Source of the DNA: Vigna angularis
Taxonomy: Eukaryota; Streptophyta; Magnoliopsida; Fabales; Fabaceae
Assembly (NCBI RefSeq): GCF_016808095.1
Contig: NC_068977.1
Span: 31,397,364-31,461,363 of the forward strand
Direction of reading: 5' to 3'
DNA: 64,000 nucleotides
Each line of letters starts with the position of its first letter. Position 1 is the first letter of the stretch. Made by a program: the position numbers and the translations under genes. The notes below the pieces were generated by a model, which was not told the DNA's origin, did no database searches, and saw nothing but the letters and a program-made list of their open reading frames with translations. This document shows, in pieces, positions 34,135-44,778 of the stretch.

Positions 34135-37078
34135 CACTACAAAAATAATCTATTTTAATAGAGGTTATTTTTTGGGGTTTGAAAACCCCAAATAATTTGG
34201 AGCGGTTTATAACTAAAGCCGCAACTAATCTTCTATTTTTTAATTTTTTAAAATATTTTTGCTGTTTATAATAAAAACCGTCCCTCACATTTATTTTTAA
34301 TTCTAATTTTTCAACTGTTGTTTAAAGAAATCGTCCGTAATTACTAAATAATTTCTCAAACCCTACTCCTCGTGCCTTCGTTCATTTCCTCTTGTGCCTT
34401 CGTCCATCTTCTCTGTCAACAAGAAAACCCTACCCCTTCCTCGCGCCTTCATTCATTTTTATCTCCTGCCTTCGTTCATTTTCGTTTATCTGTCACCAAG
34501 AAAACCCTACTCCTTCCCCTTCTCCGCGCCGTTTGTTCATCTGTTTGTTCATCTTCAAACAAAGTGCGGAACTCTTGATTTCGTCAATTCTCGTCTTTCC
34601 CTGTTTGGAAACGAAAACCTAACCTTCGGCGACCTTACATTTGTGGCTTGTGACCTGAGCGAGATTGTTGTTCGCATGTTAGAGTAAAAGACTTCCTACA
34701 ATAGGTAAACTTCAATGTAAATTCCTCTGTCCAGTCCAGTTGGTTGATCTAGTGCAGCAAGTAACAAGTCTAGCAAGTGTGTCTGTCTTCATTTACTGGT
34801 TGTGATAGGTTGCTCCAACTCTACAAATTGTTCCTTGAAGTCCTTAACTTGAAACAAGGTCACCGCAACTTGGTTCAACCTTTTACTGGTCATTTGGCAT
34901 AAGCTTCAGCTCATGGCCTTCTCCCTTCAAGTGCAAGATGATCAGATTTAATTTCAGCTTTAGTTGCACTGGCCATTTCCAAAACAAGTTGGTCATCTTT
35001 AGCTTTTGTTGTATCGAAGCCTATTAAAAGTTAGAAGAATTTTCATGAGAGAAGATTATTAGAAGAAATGTTTAAAGTGAATTCTAAAGAACTAACTTGC
35101 TAATATTAGAAAGGATATGGTCTACTATGAACAAATAAAAATAAGGAAGAGATTATACATGTTGAAGAGTGAATTTAATTCACACATCCAGAATCTTAAG
35201 AAAATTGGTTCATAAGTCTTTTATATAAAATTTAACTTTGTGATTTCTACTGATATAAAACTTTGCCTTATTTCCAATGATATTAAGAAGGGTTGTGTTT
35301 TGTGATTAAGGTAGAATAATGTAACAGTGATATTAATGTGGTTTGAAATGTGTGATAAGGAAATATATATGTATATATATTTGTGATATGAAGACAGTGT
35401 TAGGGACAGGGGTACCAAAGGTGAGACTTGGCAAAATGGCAAGTCACTGAAGTGACTACAGAGTTGTTGTGTACAATTGTGTTGTGAAATGTCAATGCTT
35501 TTTAATTTATTACTATTCCATATCTTGGCTCAACTTACAGTCTTATGGCTTTAAATCAACATGATGAATCAATGTGGGCCATTAAATCTTTCATGAATTT
35601 TGAAAATGATTCATCAGGCAAAATTTTGTACTTGTCCGTTTCTGATTTTTTTTTAGTTTCTTCAGTTATCAGATTCTAAACCTTTTTCCAATCCATAGTT
35701 TTACCTTTTACATACATCTTCATATACTCTTTTCCTTTCTTCTTATGCAATGTCACTTCTAATCATTTTCTATATCTCACGCAACCACTTAGAATTACTT
35801 TTCTAATGTGTTTATCAAGTAACTTTCATTCTAACTGGGTGCTAAGATGGCTAAAAGGTTTTAAAATCTTGATTAACTCTCCTTTACTTTCTTTCTTTTT
35901 TCTTTTCAAATACAACAATTTTAATTAAGATGATTTTATTAAAAGTACTGAAATGCATTCTTATATTACCAATTGATTCAATTCACTATAGGCTTTCAGG
36001 TATTAATCACAGCTGTACAACAACTAATACAAAACAGTCCTAGTGAAATTATTACCCGAAGCAAATATGGTTGTGCTCTATTATGCTATTTGCAACAGCA
36101 GTGAAGCTTGTGCTCTGGCAGTACTGTAGAAACTCGGCAAACAAGATTGTTCGTGCCTATGCAGATGTATGGTGGTTCTCTTCTGATGTTTCTTTATGAA
36201 TGAAGTTAAAATACAACTGAACCATCTCAGAAATGCCAACTTTCAGGATCATCAATTTGATGTTATAACAAACGTGGTTGGATTAGTTGCAGCTGTACTT
36301 GGTGATAAATATTACTGCTGGATCGACCCGATTGGAGCTATTATGCTTGCAATTTACACTATTACAAATTGGTCACGCATTGTCATGGAAAATGCAGGTA
36401 TATCCTTATCCGTGTTCTGAATAGAGATTTATATATGCATCCTCTTTTCATGTCCTTTCTACCTATTTAATTACTTTCTCACGCTACTCAAACTATTTTC
36501 CTTCTTTCTTAATTAACAACTATCAGTCAAACCAATGGAACCTAATTCTAATACATCACTTAATCATTCATATTATACCTTTCTCTGTTTTATGTTCTAA
36601 TGGGATTTTCTTAAAAACAATATCGTAAGTGGTTCTTTTTAATATTTGTGGAATCCAATTAAACGTTCCAATTAACCAATGTTGCTCAATGTCATGTTTT
36701 TGTTTTTGTAGGGGCATTTAGTTGTTGGGCACCGGCTGCGAGTTCAAAGATTTTAGCTTTCCTTACCTCCTACCCAAGATCAAGTATTTTATTTTATTTT
36801 TTAAAAAATGATTTTCTGACGATTTTGGAAAACCCTTAATAATTATCAGCAGTTTCCCAAAATCCCTGGAAATAGGGACGGTTTCACATAACCTCGGTTA
36901 ATTTCGGCGGTTTCAGAAACCCCTGGAAATAAGAACGGTTTTATAGAAAACCGCCAGTAATTTTGTGACGTTGGTTTTTCAAGTGGTTTTTGTAACCGCA
37001 GAAAATGTATTTTCCGGGGGTTAAAACCCCCGGTAACATCAAAAATAACCCATACTAAAATTATAGATTTTTGTAGTG
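34135..37078. mobile_element. CACTA element carrying metal-transporter exons
   Basis: The ends are cactacaaaaataatcta and tatagatttttgtagtg, a CACTA-type inverted pair. The 3-bp duplication atg lies at 34132-34134 and 37079-37081. The homologous spacer of copy 2 has the undisturbed site aattgatgtgttttagg at about 56679-56696. Subterminal hairpins (ggggtttgaaaacccc near 34177; ccgggggttaaaacccccgg near 37015) and repeated gcggttt/aaaccgc motifs are typical of the superfamily. No transposase is present, so it is non-autonomous. It holds a fragment of an MTP gene and leader-like GC-rich DNA at 34370-34690. Confidence 0.9.
36065..36397 (+). pseudogene. Captured fragment of a cation diffusion facilitator (MTP-type) gene
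   Basis: Two exons with the intron between them. The first (about 36065-36166) encodes '[29 protein letters not shown]'. A GT-AG intron follows (gat|gtatgg ... ttcag|gat). The second exon (36247-36397) encodes '[43 protein letters not shown]...MENA' and ends at a gcag|gtat donor. This is the HxxxD-containing fifth membrane helix and following region of plant Mn-type MTP proteins (MTP8-11 group). Stretches after 36711 may be a decayed third exon. The fragment lacks most of the transporter. Because the intron is kept, it was captured as genomic DNA. Confidence 0.85.
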
Positions 37079-37351
37079 ATGTGTTTTAGGTCAATTGAAC
37101 TTTAGGTAAATATATTTTGCAATTAATATCATAATTTGTTTGGTTTACAATTTTTTTAAAAAAAAAAGTTATGTTGTGTTCATTTTCAAACATTGATTTT
37201 GGAGGAGAGTGATTGGATTTGAAAAGAAATTTTGTGTTAATTATTTTAGGGGATTTATAGGTGAAACTAAATAGAATAGAAAGTAAAGCATATGAAAGTT
37301 TGGAATCTTGATATTTAGGTGGAGTGTATTGTATTAGAATATAAAATATTT

Positions 37352-39630
37352 TACAAGTGTAAAACTGACTTTTTATGATGGGTAAAATCGACCTATTATG
37401 ATAGATGGATTGGCGTCATAATTTTGGCAATCATAACAGATTTATGCATTTTATGATGTAACAAAAAATTACATCATAGTACGTTCAGGCTACTATGATG
37501 TACTTTCTGTCACTAGCATAATATGTCCATTCTATTATGATAAATTTTCGATTATCAATTATAATATGAAAAATTTACTATGACGTAGTTCAATTTACTT
37601 GTCATAATATGTGAGATTTTATGACGTAATTATTTTCATCTGTCATATCCCTATCATAATATGTCCGGTCTATTATGATAAATTTTCGATTATCAATTAT
37701 AATATGAACAATTTACTATGACGTAGTTCAATTTAATTGGCATAATATGTGAGATTTTATAACGTACTTATTTTCATCTGTCGTAATATCTTCAAATATT
37801 ATAAGAGATAATTGTTCATTTATCATATTACATGTTTTTCAAAATTAACCTATTATGATATATACAGTTATGTACATCATAAAAAGTTGTTTTTAAAAAA
37901 AATAAAAATACATGCTTGCATTTGACCTCCAATCAATTTACAATCAATTTTCTTGTATTATCATCTCATCCAATCAATTTATAATCAATATACCCTAGAA
38001 CAAATTCAATTGAACAAACAAAATGGAATTCAGTTCATACATTAAATTATCTAATAATATTTACTACATTATTTGTACATAAAACTATATATTTAATCCA
38101 AATATTACATTAACCTAACGAAATAATGGAGATAAAACAAGGGTTAAATATGTTTTTAGTCCCTCAACTATCAAATGATTTTGTTTTTCGTCTCTTTCAA
38201 ACTTTGGTACACTTTGATCCCTCTCCTTAAGGAAATCATAATTTTTGGTCCTCTAAAACAAACGGTGTTAAAAATCAGGTGAGGTGGCTAACGTCTAGCC
38301 ACGTGGGATAACATGTATCCTTTCTAACGTTTGCCACGTGTGTTTACATTTTAAATGCAAACTGAGAACTTTGCCACGTGTATCCTTTCTAACGTTTGTT
38401 GTTCGGTAGTCTTCAATCGTTCGGTAGTCTTCAGCTCTCTACAGCCGCTCGACAAGATCATGTTATCCATTGTTCGGTAACAACAGAAGAAGAGATCTGT
38501 GAAGATCTCTATCAGCAAGAATCACTTTCTCCACGGCTTGGCTCTACCTCATCGAAGGCGTTTGCCTCCGCGACGAGCCCTTCCCCTCCTTGAACGATCT
38601 GGACACTGCCAACGGCGCGACCGACGTGGCCACAATCGCCTCCGCTCCACCCTCGTCGGAAACCTCTGCCATGGCCGATCTAACCGATGTCGTAAGCAGT
38701 CACATCCACGTGCTCGCAGCTCCGCGGATCCCTAGGTGCACAGTGAGACTAAGAGCAAGAGTCATAGAGAAAATGCAGCTCTTTGAGAAGGAGACGGTGG
38801 TTTTAGAGAGAGAGTTCGAGAGGTAGATGGTTTCATAGTCTGTGCTTGTTTCTCTCTTTAGATTGTGATTTTAAATCTGGGCTTTCTTTTCCACTTTTTT
38901 TTTCTTTTTTTTAATTGTTGTTTTATGTGTATGTGTGTGTTGCAGTGAGAGTGATAGTGAGATTAAATAAATCTGAGTAATTAGTGAGTGTATAGCTGGT
39001 TGTTATGGTTAAGCAGACCAATATTGAGTATGTGACAGGGAAACACAATAAACCCTTTCTCATCATCTTATTATTTTAATCTAAGAAAAAAACTCATATC
39101 TTTGACGGCTCTGAAGCTCTTCACTTGAAAAAAAACCAACACAGTACAATGGCGAAGAATGGAATAAGGAGGGGATGATTGACCTTGTCCCATCATCAAT
39201 CGATAAAAGCTATGAACTGGGGATCGTTCACGAACTGATGAACAAGAAGAGTGAAAGGAGGGAGAGAAGCTGGGCGTGAAAATTCAATAAGGAGACGGAG
39301 GGAGAAGGAGGGAGAGAAGCAGGAAAGATTGACGTGTCAGAAAAAAGAAAATATGATTTGGCACACTGTTAGCCAGCTCAGCTTATTTCTAACGGCGTAG
39401 GTTTGGAGGACGAAAAATTATAATTTCCTTAAGAAGAGGGATCAAAGTGTATCAAAGATTGAAAGATGGACTAAAACAAAAATCGCTTGATAGTTGAGGG
39501 ACTAAAAGCATATTTAACCCTTAAAACAATATTATATTAATGGAGATATTATGACATGTTTTTCAAAACTAGTCATAATATATTATCAAAACAATTTCAA
39601 GTTTGACACGTTATCCCATGTATCATGGCT
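37352..39630. mobile_element. CACTA-like element, second family, copy B (truncated and interrupted)
   Basis: The left end tacaagtgtaaaactgact follows tattt exactly where the complete relative at 56973 begins cactagtgtataattgact. The interior consists of many tattatgac/tcataata motifs in both orientations. It is interrupted by a MULE at 38141-39520, and its right end is lost where a tagggatggcaaa element begins. Confidence 0.7.
38141..39520. mobile_element. MULE of the gggttaaatatg family
   Basis: The ends gggttaaatatgtttttagt and ctaaaagcatatttaaccc are inverted over about 160 bp and related to the element at 787-3130. Flanks ataaaacaa (38132-38140) and ttaaaacaa (39521-39529) form a 9-bp duplication with one change. 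The homologous empty site ggagttaaaacaatattatatta is at about 58780-58802. The interior has short GC-rich ORFs and no transposase. Confidence 0.88.
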
Positions 39631-40015
39631 AGGGATGGCAAAAAAATATGCGAGCACGGGTATCCGCTGATAAAATCTGCAGCAGGTAGTTACTATCTGC
39701 GGATATTTTCAACCCATGGGTAGCAGGTATTTTAATACCCGCTTCTAAACAGGATGGGAACGGGTAGTGTACTACCCCACCCACGGGTACTCGTTACCCG
39801 CAAAACATTAAAAATATATATTTTATTTATTTTTTAATTAAATTTAATTAAAAATAAAATAAAATTATATTTTATTAGGTTAAATTTGATTAAAATTAAA
39901 TTTTAATTTATATATATATATATTGTAATTTTTTTAAATTATACTTAAAAAATGTATAATTTTTTTCGGGTATCCGTGTGTTTTAAAATCTCTGCCAATG
40001 GATACTAGTCAAACA
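39631..40015. mobile_element. hAT-like miniature element, boundaries uncertain
   Basis: It begins tagggatggcaaaaaaatatgcg and contains repeated cgggta/tacccg motifs (acgggtatccgc, gggtactcgttacccgc, ttcgggtatccgtg), a pattern of common plant hAT-derived miniature elements. No clear terminal pair or 8-bp duplication was found. Confidence 0.4.
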
Positions 40016-40019
40016 GCAG

Positions 40020-40398
40020 TGCAATTTTAATATGAATCGGTATCATCTTGCTAAAAACAAAAAGGATCTTTAGTATCAAATATTTTACTTTACATGTGTT
40101 TACCAGCATTTAAATTTAGATCACCGCTTAGTAATCTTAAGTTGTAAAAATTAATCTAAAAATAGTTATTTTTATGCTTTTTTTTGGAAAATTATCTTGA
40201 AGATCCCATTAATTAAAGATAAAATAAAATAACATTACCATAAACAAGTAATCATTATTCCTAATTGATTTTCTAGATTGTTTATCTCCAAAAATAGATG
40301 AGAGGTTTATTAATTAGGAAAGTAAAGGAAAACTAATTTATAATCAGGAAAATCAAGAAACAAAGATAAATATACCAGAATAAATTAATTAAAACGCG
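40020..40398. repeat. Segmental duplication: flank, copy 2 (short)
   Basis: The stretch from ttttaatatgaatcggtatc matches 59855-60240 and 16408-16740. It then jumps at aaaacgcg|tatgacatag directly into the middle of an ABCG exon, so more than 2 kb of the flank plus the last ABCG exon are deleted in this copy. Confidence 0.85.
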
Positions 40399-40644
40399 TA
40401 TGACATAGGGTAACGCCAGACTGGCTTTGGGATATCATGTGGAAGCCATTTAGTAGATCCACTGTTGAATAAAAGGCAGAAATTTATAAAAGAATGATGG
40501 AGAAGGTTGAATTTTGAGTGGTGGTTTAAAGGAAAAGATGGCATTGTTTTGGATGGATGTAATTTAATGCATACCTGAATTCCGGCTCTAATAATGATGC
40601 CCATGAGGAAGTTGGGGACAATGCTGGCAATTGCCATCATTAAG
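40399..40644 (-). pseudogene. ABCG11-like transporter, truncated copy 2
   Basis: Only a piece of the penultimate exon ('[16 protein letters not shown]', to about 40447) and the end of the exon before (about 40576-40644, '[21 protein letters not shown]') remain. They are joined by the same internal deletion and the same right-hand breakpoint (cattaag|ttgggcacaatcc) as copy 1. The final exon is lost here. Confidence 0.88.
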
Positions 40645-40869
40645 TTGGGCACAATCCTTGTTCATGCTTTCTTACAGTTTAAGGTTATATAACTTGTAAA
40701 ATTAATCTCTTGAATTTTTCAAGAATACTAGCAAAGAAGAGCACTTCTTTAAAAAAAAATTAGTTCTTTATTCATTTACTCTCTCAAAATGATACTATAA
40801 GACAAAGGAGAAAATACAAAATAGAAAAACCTAGACAGAACCACATCCCATAAAAAATTCATTTGTAAA

Positions 40870-41177
40870 TATTGGGTTCGCGTAAAACAGAGAACAGAAA
40901 ATTCATATGTAAAGAAGAAAGAACAAGAGAGTAAAAGAGAGAATGATATGTGAAAAATACTTTGAGATTTCGAATTGAATTAAAACCGCAAAGGAAGGCT
41001 ACAATATATAGCCCGTCAAAACAACTGTAACAAACAAGATGATGACTGAACGATTATTAACAGTACGAGGCCAACACAGGCCGAGCACTAGCTAAAGCCC
41101 GAACGGTCACACACAATAAGACCGAACGGATAGAAAAAAGAGACCGAACGGTCTAAAACCAAAAGTTGAGTCTAACA
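40870..41177 (-). repeat. 3' LTR of copia element I
   Basis: 308 bp, matched with multiple differences to the split LTR at 47097-47186 plus 52639-52863. It includes repeated cgaacggtc motifs. Confidence 0.85.
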
Positions 41178-41573
41178 ACAAATCTCCACCTAGACTCGAC
41201 TATTACAAGAAAAACAAACTGAATGGTAAACAATTACAAACCAAACGGTACATAACCAATCCTGAACAAAAATTTCTCTTTTATGAGCAGCTTAGTTAGA
41301 ATATCTGCAGGATTGTCTTCAGATGTAATTTTGTAGATTTGGACAGCACCAAATTCTACAATGCTCCTGACAAAGTGCAGCTTGACATCAATATGCTTTG
41401 TTCTTGAATGGTATATTTGATGGTTGGCCAAATGTATGGCGCTTTGAGTGTCACAATGAACACGGACAGACTTTTGATCAATCCCCAATTCCTGAATCAA
41501 GCCTTTTAACCAAAGTGCCTCCTTTACCCCTTTAACGAGCGCACAAATTTCTGCTTCAGTGGTTGAAAGTGCA

Positions 41574-42456
41574 TACTAGTACAAAAATCGCGTACAACGT
41601 CGAATATTTTGGGCTTTTAACGGCGAATTTGCGAACGACATCATATTAGGAGAGGTTAAATTGACGTCAAATTTAAAAAATTTGACGTTAAGTTAACGTC
41701 GAATTTTGTCAATATACGATGTTAATTGAACGTCCAATTTTGTTAATATACGACGTTAATCACCTTTTTTTGTTTTTTTAATTAATTGTGATATTTTTTA
41801 CAACACTACGAGACCTGAAAAATAGAAAAACAACAAAATTTAAAATTTGGTATTTTATAAAGCAAGAACTATGAACGTAGTATCAAGAACAAACAACAGT
41901 AACCAACACCAAACAAGTTCAATCAAGCAACAACAACAAACAAGTTCAACCAAACAATAACAAACAAGTTCAACAAATAAGTTCTTCAAAACGAAAACGA
42001 AAACTAACCTTCAAAAGGTGGGTTCGTTGGAATAAAGTGTTGTCATCGGTGACAGAGAAAGCAGAATGCGCCTATGAAGGACAAAAGCACGAAAATAATC
42101 GGTCAAAACAAACGAAAATCATACATAAAATGCATTTGTATCAAATGAAAGAAAGATTACATGTGATGGTCGTCAAACTTCGTTCGAGAAAATTTGAGAA
42201 GAGAAGAGGGTCTCGCGCGCTAAGTAAAGTGAATGAATTTTCAATCTCCCGCTCAAATTTTTATTGAATTCACTAACCTTTTGACGTCTAACGCTGGGGC
42301 ATTCGATGTTTTATATCATTTTACGTCGAATTACAATTCTAAACGACGTTTAATAATTGCATTTATTTACAAAAATGATACCAGTCATTTTTAACGTTGG
42401 CTATTCAGTGGTTGGACGTTAATCGTGTGACGTTATACGTTGTTTTTATACTAGTG
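41574..42456. mobile_element. Non-autonomous CACTA-type element in the RNase H of copia element I
   Basis: The ends are tactagtacaaaaatcgcg and, inverted, cactagtataaaaacaacg. The 3-bp duplication gca lies at 41571-41573 and 42457-42459. Removing the element and one gca restores the RNase H reading frame (…SVVA-LSTTEAE…). The first 200 bases carry several copies of an aacgtcgaattt/gacgttaa motif in both orientations, typical subterminal transposase-binding-type repeats. No transposase ORF. Confidence 0.88.
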
Positions 42457-43813
42457 GCAACGACTGATTGCAATGTAGACTTGTAGCTAACAACAGTTCT
42501 GAACATAGTAAACACATATCCCGAACGAGACTTTCTTGTGTCCATACACCCGACAAAATCTGAATCTACAAATCCTTCAATAAAACCTCCACCTTGAAAG
42601 TTATTTTGAAAGAGTAACTCAGTATCTAAAGACCCTCTCATGTAAGCATCCATTTCAAAGCTTCCTAGTGGATTTGTCCAGGATCAACCATAAACCGACT
42701 GAGAACACTTACTCCATGTGCCAGGTCAAGTCTAGTGTAGACCATGCCATACATGATGCTCTCAATCCCATTTGAAAACGGAACAGACTCTATCTTCCTC
42801 CTCTTATTTTCGGTCTTCGGGCATTGCTCTTTGGTGAGTTTCAAGTGTTGACCGATCGGTGTGCCAACAGGTTTGGATTGAGACATCTGATACCTTGAAA
42901 CCACCTTCTACAAGTAATTATTTTGAGATAAAAACAAGTTTCCCCCCAATTTATCTCTCTTTATATCAATGCCCAAGATCTGCCTTGCTTCCCCTAGTTC
43001 CTTCATCTCGAAAGCACCACTCAATTTCGCTTTCAACTCATGAATCATGCACTCGTCACTACTGGTAATGAGAATATCATCCACGTATAACAGAAGATAC
43101 AGTACCTCACTGTCACGGTTCAGAGTATACACACAGTCATCATAATTGCACCGCTTGAAGTTCAGCTTTATCAGGAAATCATCAAATTTTTTGTACCATT
43201 GCCTTGGACTTTGCTTCAAGCCGTATAAAGACTTCTGCAACAGGCACACCCTATCATCCAAAGCAAATCCCTCCGACTACTTCATATAAATGGTTTCCTC
43301 CAAATCTCCATGCAGAAACGCAGTTCTCACTTCCAATTGTTCCAGGTGCAAATTACGATGAGTAACTATAGCCATTAGAACTCTGACGAACAATGTTTTA
43401 CCACAGGAGCAAAAATCTCATGATAATCTATACCTTCGATCTGGGTGAAGCCTTTTGCAACAAGTTTCGCTTTGTACCTTGCTTTCTCACCCCCTGGTAT
43501 AGCTTCCTTTTTCTTGAAGATCCATTTATAACCTATGACCTTCTTACCCTTTGGCAGATCCACCAATCTCCAGGTGTTATTCTTCCTTAAAGCCTCAAAC
43601 TCTTCCTCCATAGCACCCTGCCAAAGATGTCGATCACTACTGTCAAGAGCCTCCTTGTAACATCTCGGTTCACCCGAGCTTTCAAGATCTTCAGCAGCAT
43701 TCAAGGTGTAGCATATTAAATCTGCCTCTCTAAACCGTTTGGTTGGCTTAGAGATCCTTATTTCCCTATCACGAACAAGCTGATAATTTCTCAATTCAAC
43801 ACCAGCCCCTCTT

Positions 43814-44778
43814 TGTCGGAACAATCGGTACCGTTATAGAGTCGCACAGCGGAATAAAATATTTGGAAAGCGTGTTACGGTCACAAATCAAGTTTTGATG
43901 GTCCGTTTTAGAAAAACAATTTTCTTAGAGAAAATTTATCAAACAGTTGATGTGCATAAAACAGTAAAGAGAGTAGGGAGTAGAAAAATTGATACACTGG
44001 ATTTTTATCCTGGTTCGATTCAAAATAATCTACGTCCAGTTGTTAATCACTATAAAAAATTATTAACGTTTTCACTAAAATCAGTTTCACAAATTACAAT
44101 AAGAGTGAATAAAAAACAGAGAGATAAAACCTTCCTTCGACGAACGAATCGGAAGATGACCACCTTGCCAACTCGAAGAGAACCGCTCCGACTATCGACA
44201 CACGAAACGCGAGTTTCTCCTATTCACGAGACCAGACAAAGCACTTGAACTAGCTTTTTAGAACTTCCTCAGACAAACTGTATTCTCAAAAAGCTCAAAG
44301 TTATCTTACTAAGAGTTTTGGAACTAACTTATATAGCCAACTATTCTGAATTCGCAGAGATGAATTATAACTGCCACAGATAATCGATTATTGTTAGTAA
44401 TAATCGATTATTTGAGTCCGTTACAGGGTTTTTCAAAAAGTGATAATCGATTATCCTGAGGAATAATCGATTATTCCAGAGACTTTGGCAGTTCTCATCA
44501 GAACCAGTGATAATCGATTATTTGGAGTAATAATCGATTATTCCAGACCAACAAGGTTTTCAGAAAAACTCAGGATAATCGATTATAGCTTCTAATAATT
44601 GATTAAATGCGTAGCAGTTCTAGAAATACGAATTTTTCTAAGTATTACATGTTTAAGGCTTTTCCTAATACATTTATAATCTACAAAGTGCTTTTAAAAC
44701 AACTATAACAATCTATCTTCTTGCAGCAGCATCAAAATCATTTATCTTTAAATTTACCAATGCTCCTCATTGGTAACA
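43814..44778. mobile_element. Solo LTR inserted in copia element I
   Basis: Single LTR of 965 bp, tgtcggaacaatcggtaccg ... catattggtaaca-type end (ctcctcattggtaaca). It is flanked by a perfect 5-bp duplication ctctt (43809-43813, 44779-44783). A related solo LTR lies at 57260-58313. It contains four pairs of a TAATCGATTA palindrome. Confidence 0.9.
44381..44605. promoter_or_regulatory. Array of paired TAATCGATTA palindromes at 20-bp spacing
   Basis: Pairs start at 44381/44401, 44444/44464, 44511/44531 and 44576/44596 (the last copy is taattgatta). In every pair the two 10-bp palindromes are separated by exactly 10 bp of non-conserved sequence. TAATCGATTA has the form of a site for two homeodomain-like units in inverted orientation; no binding protein is known to me for this array. 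Confidence 0.6.
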
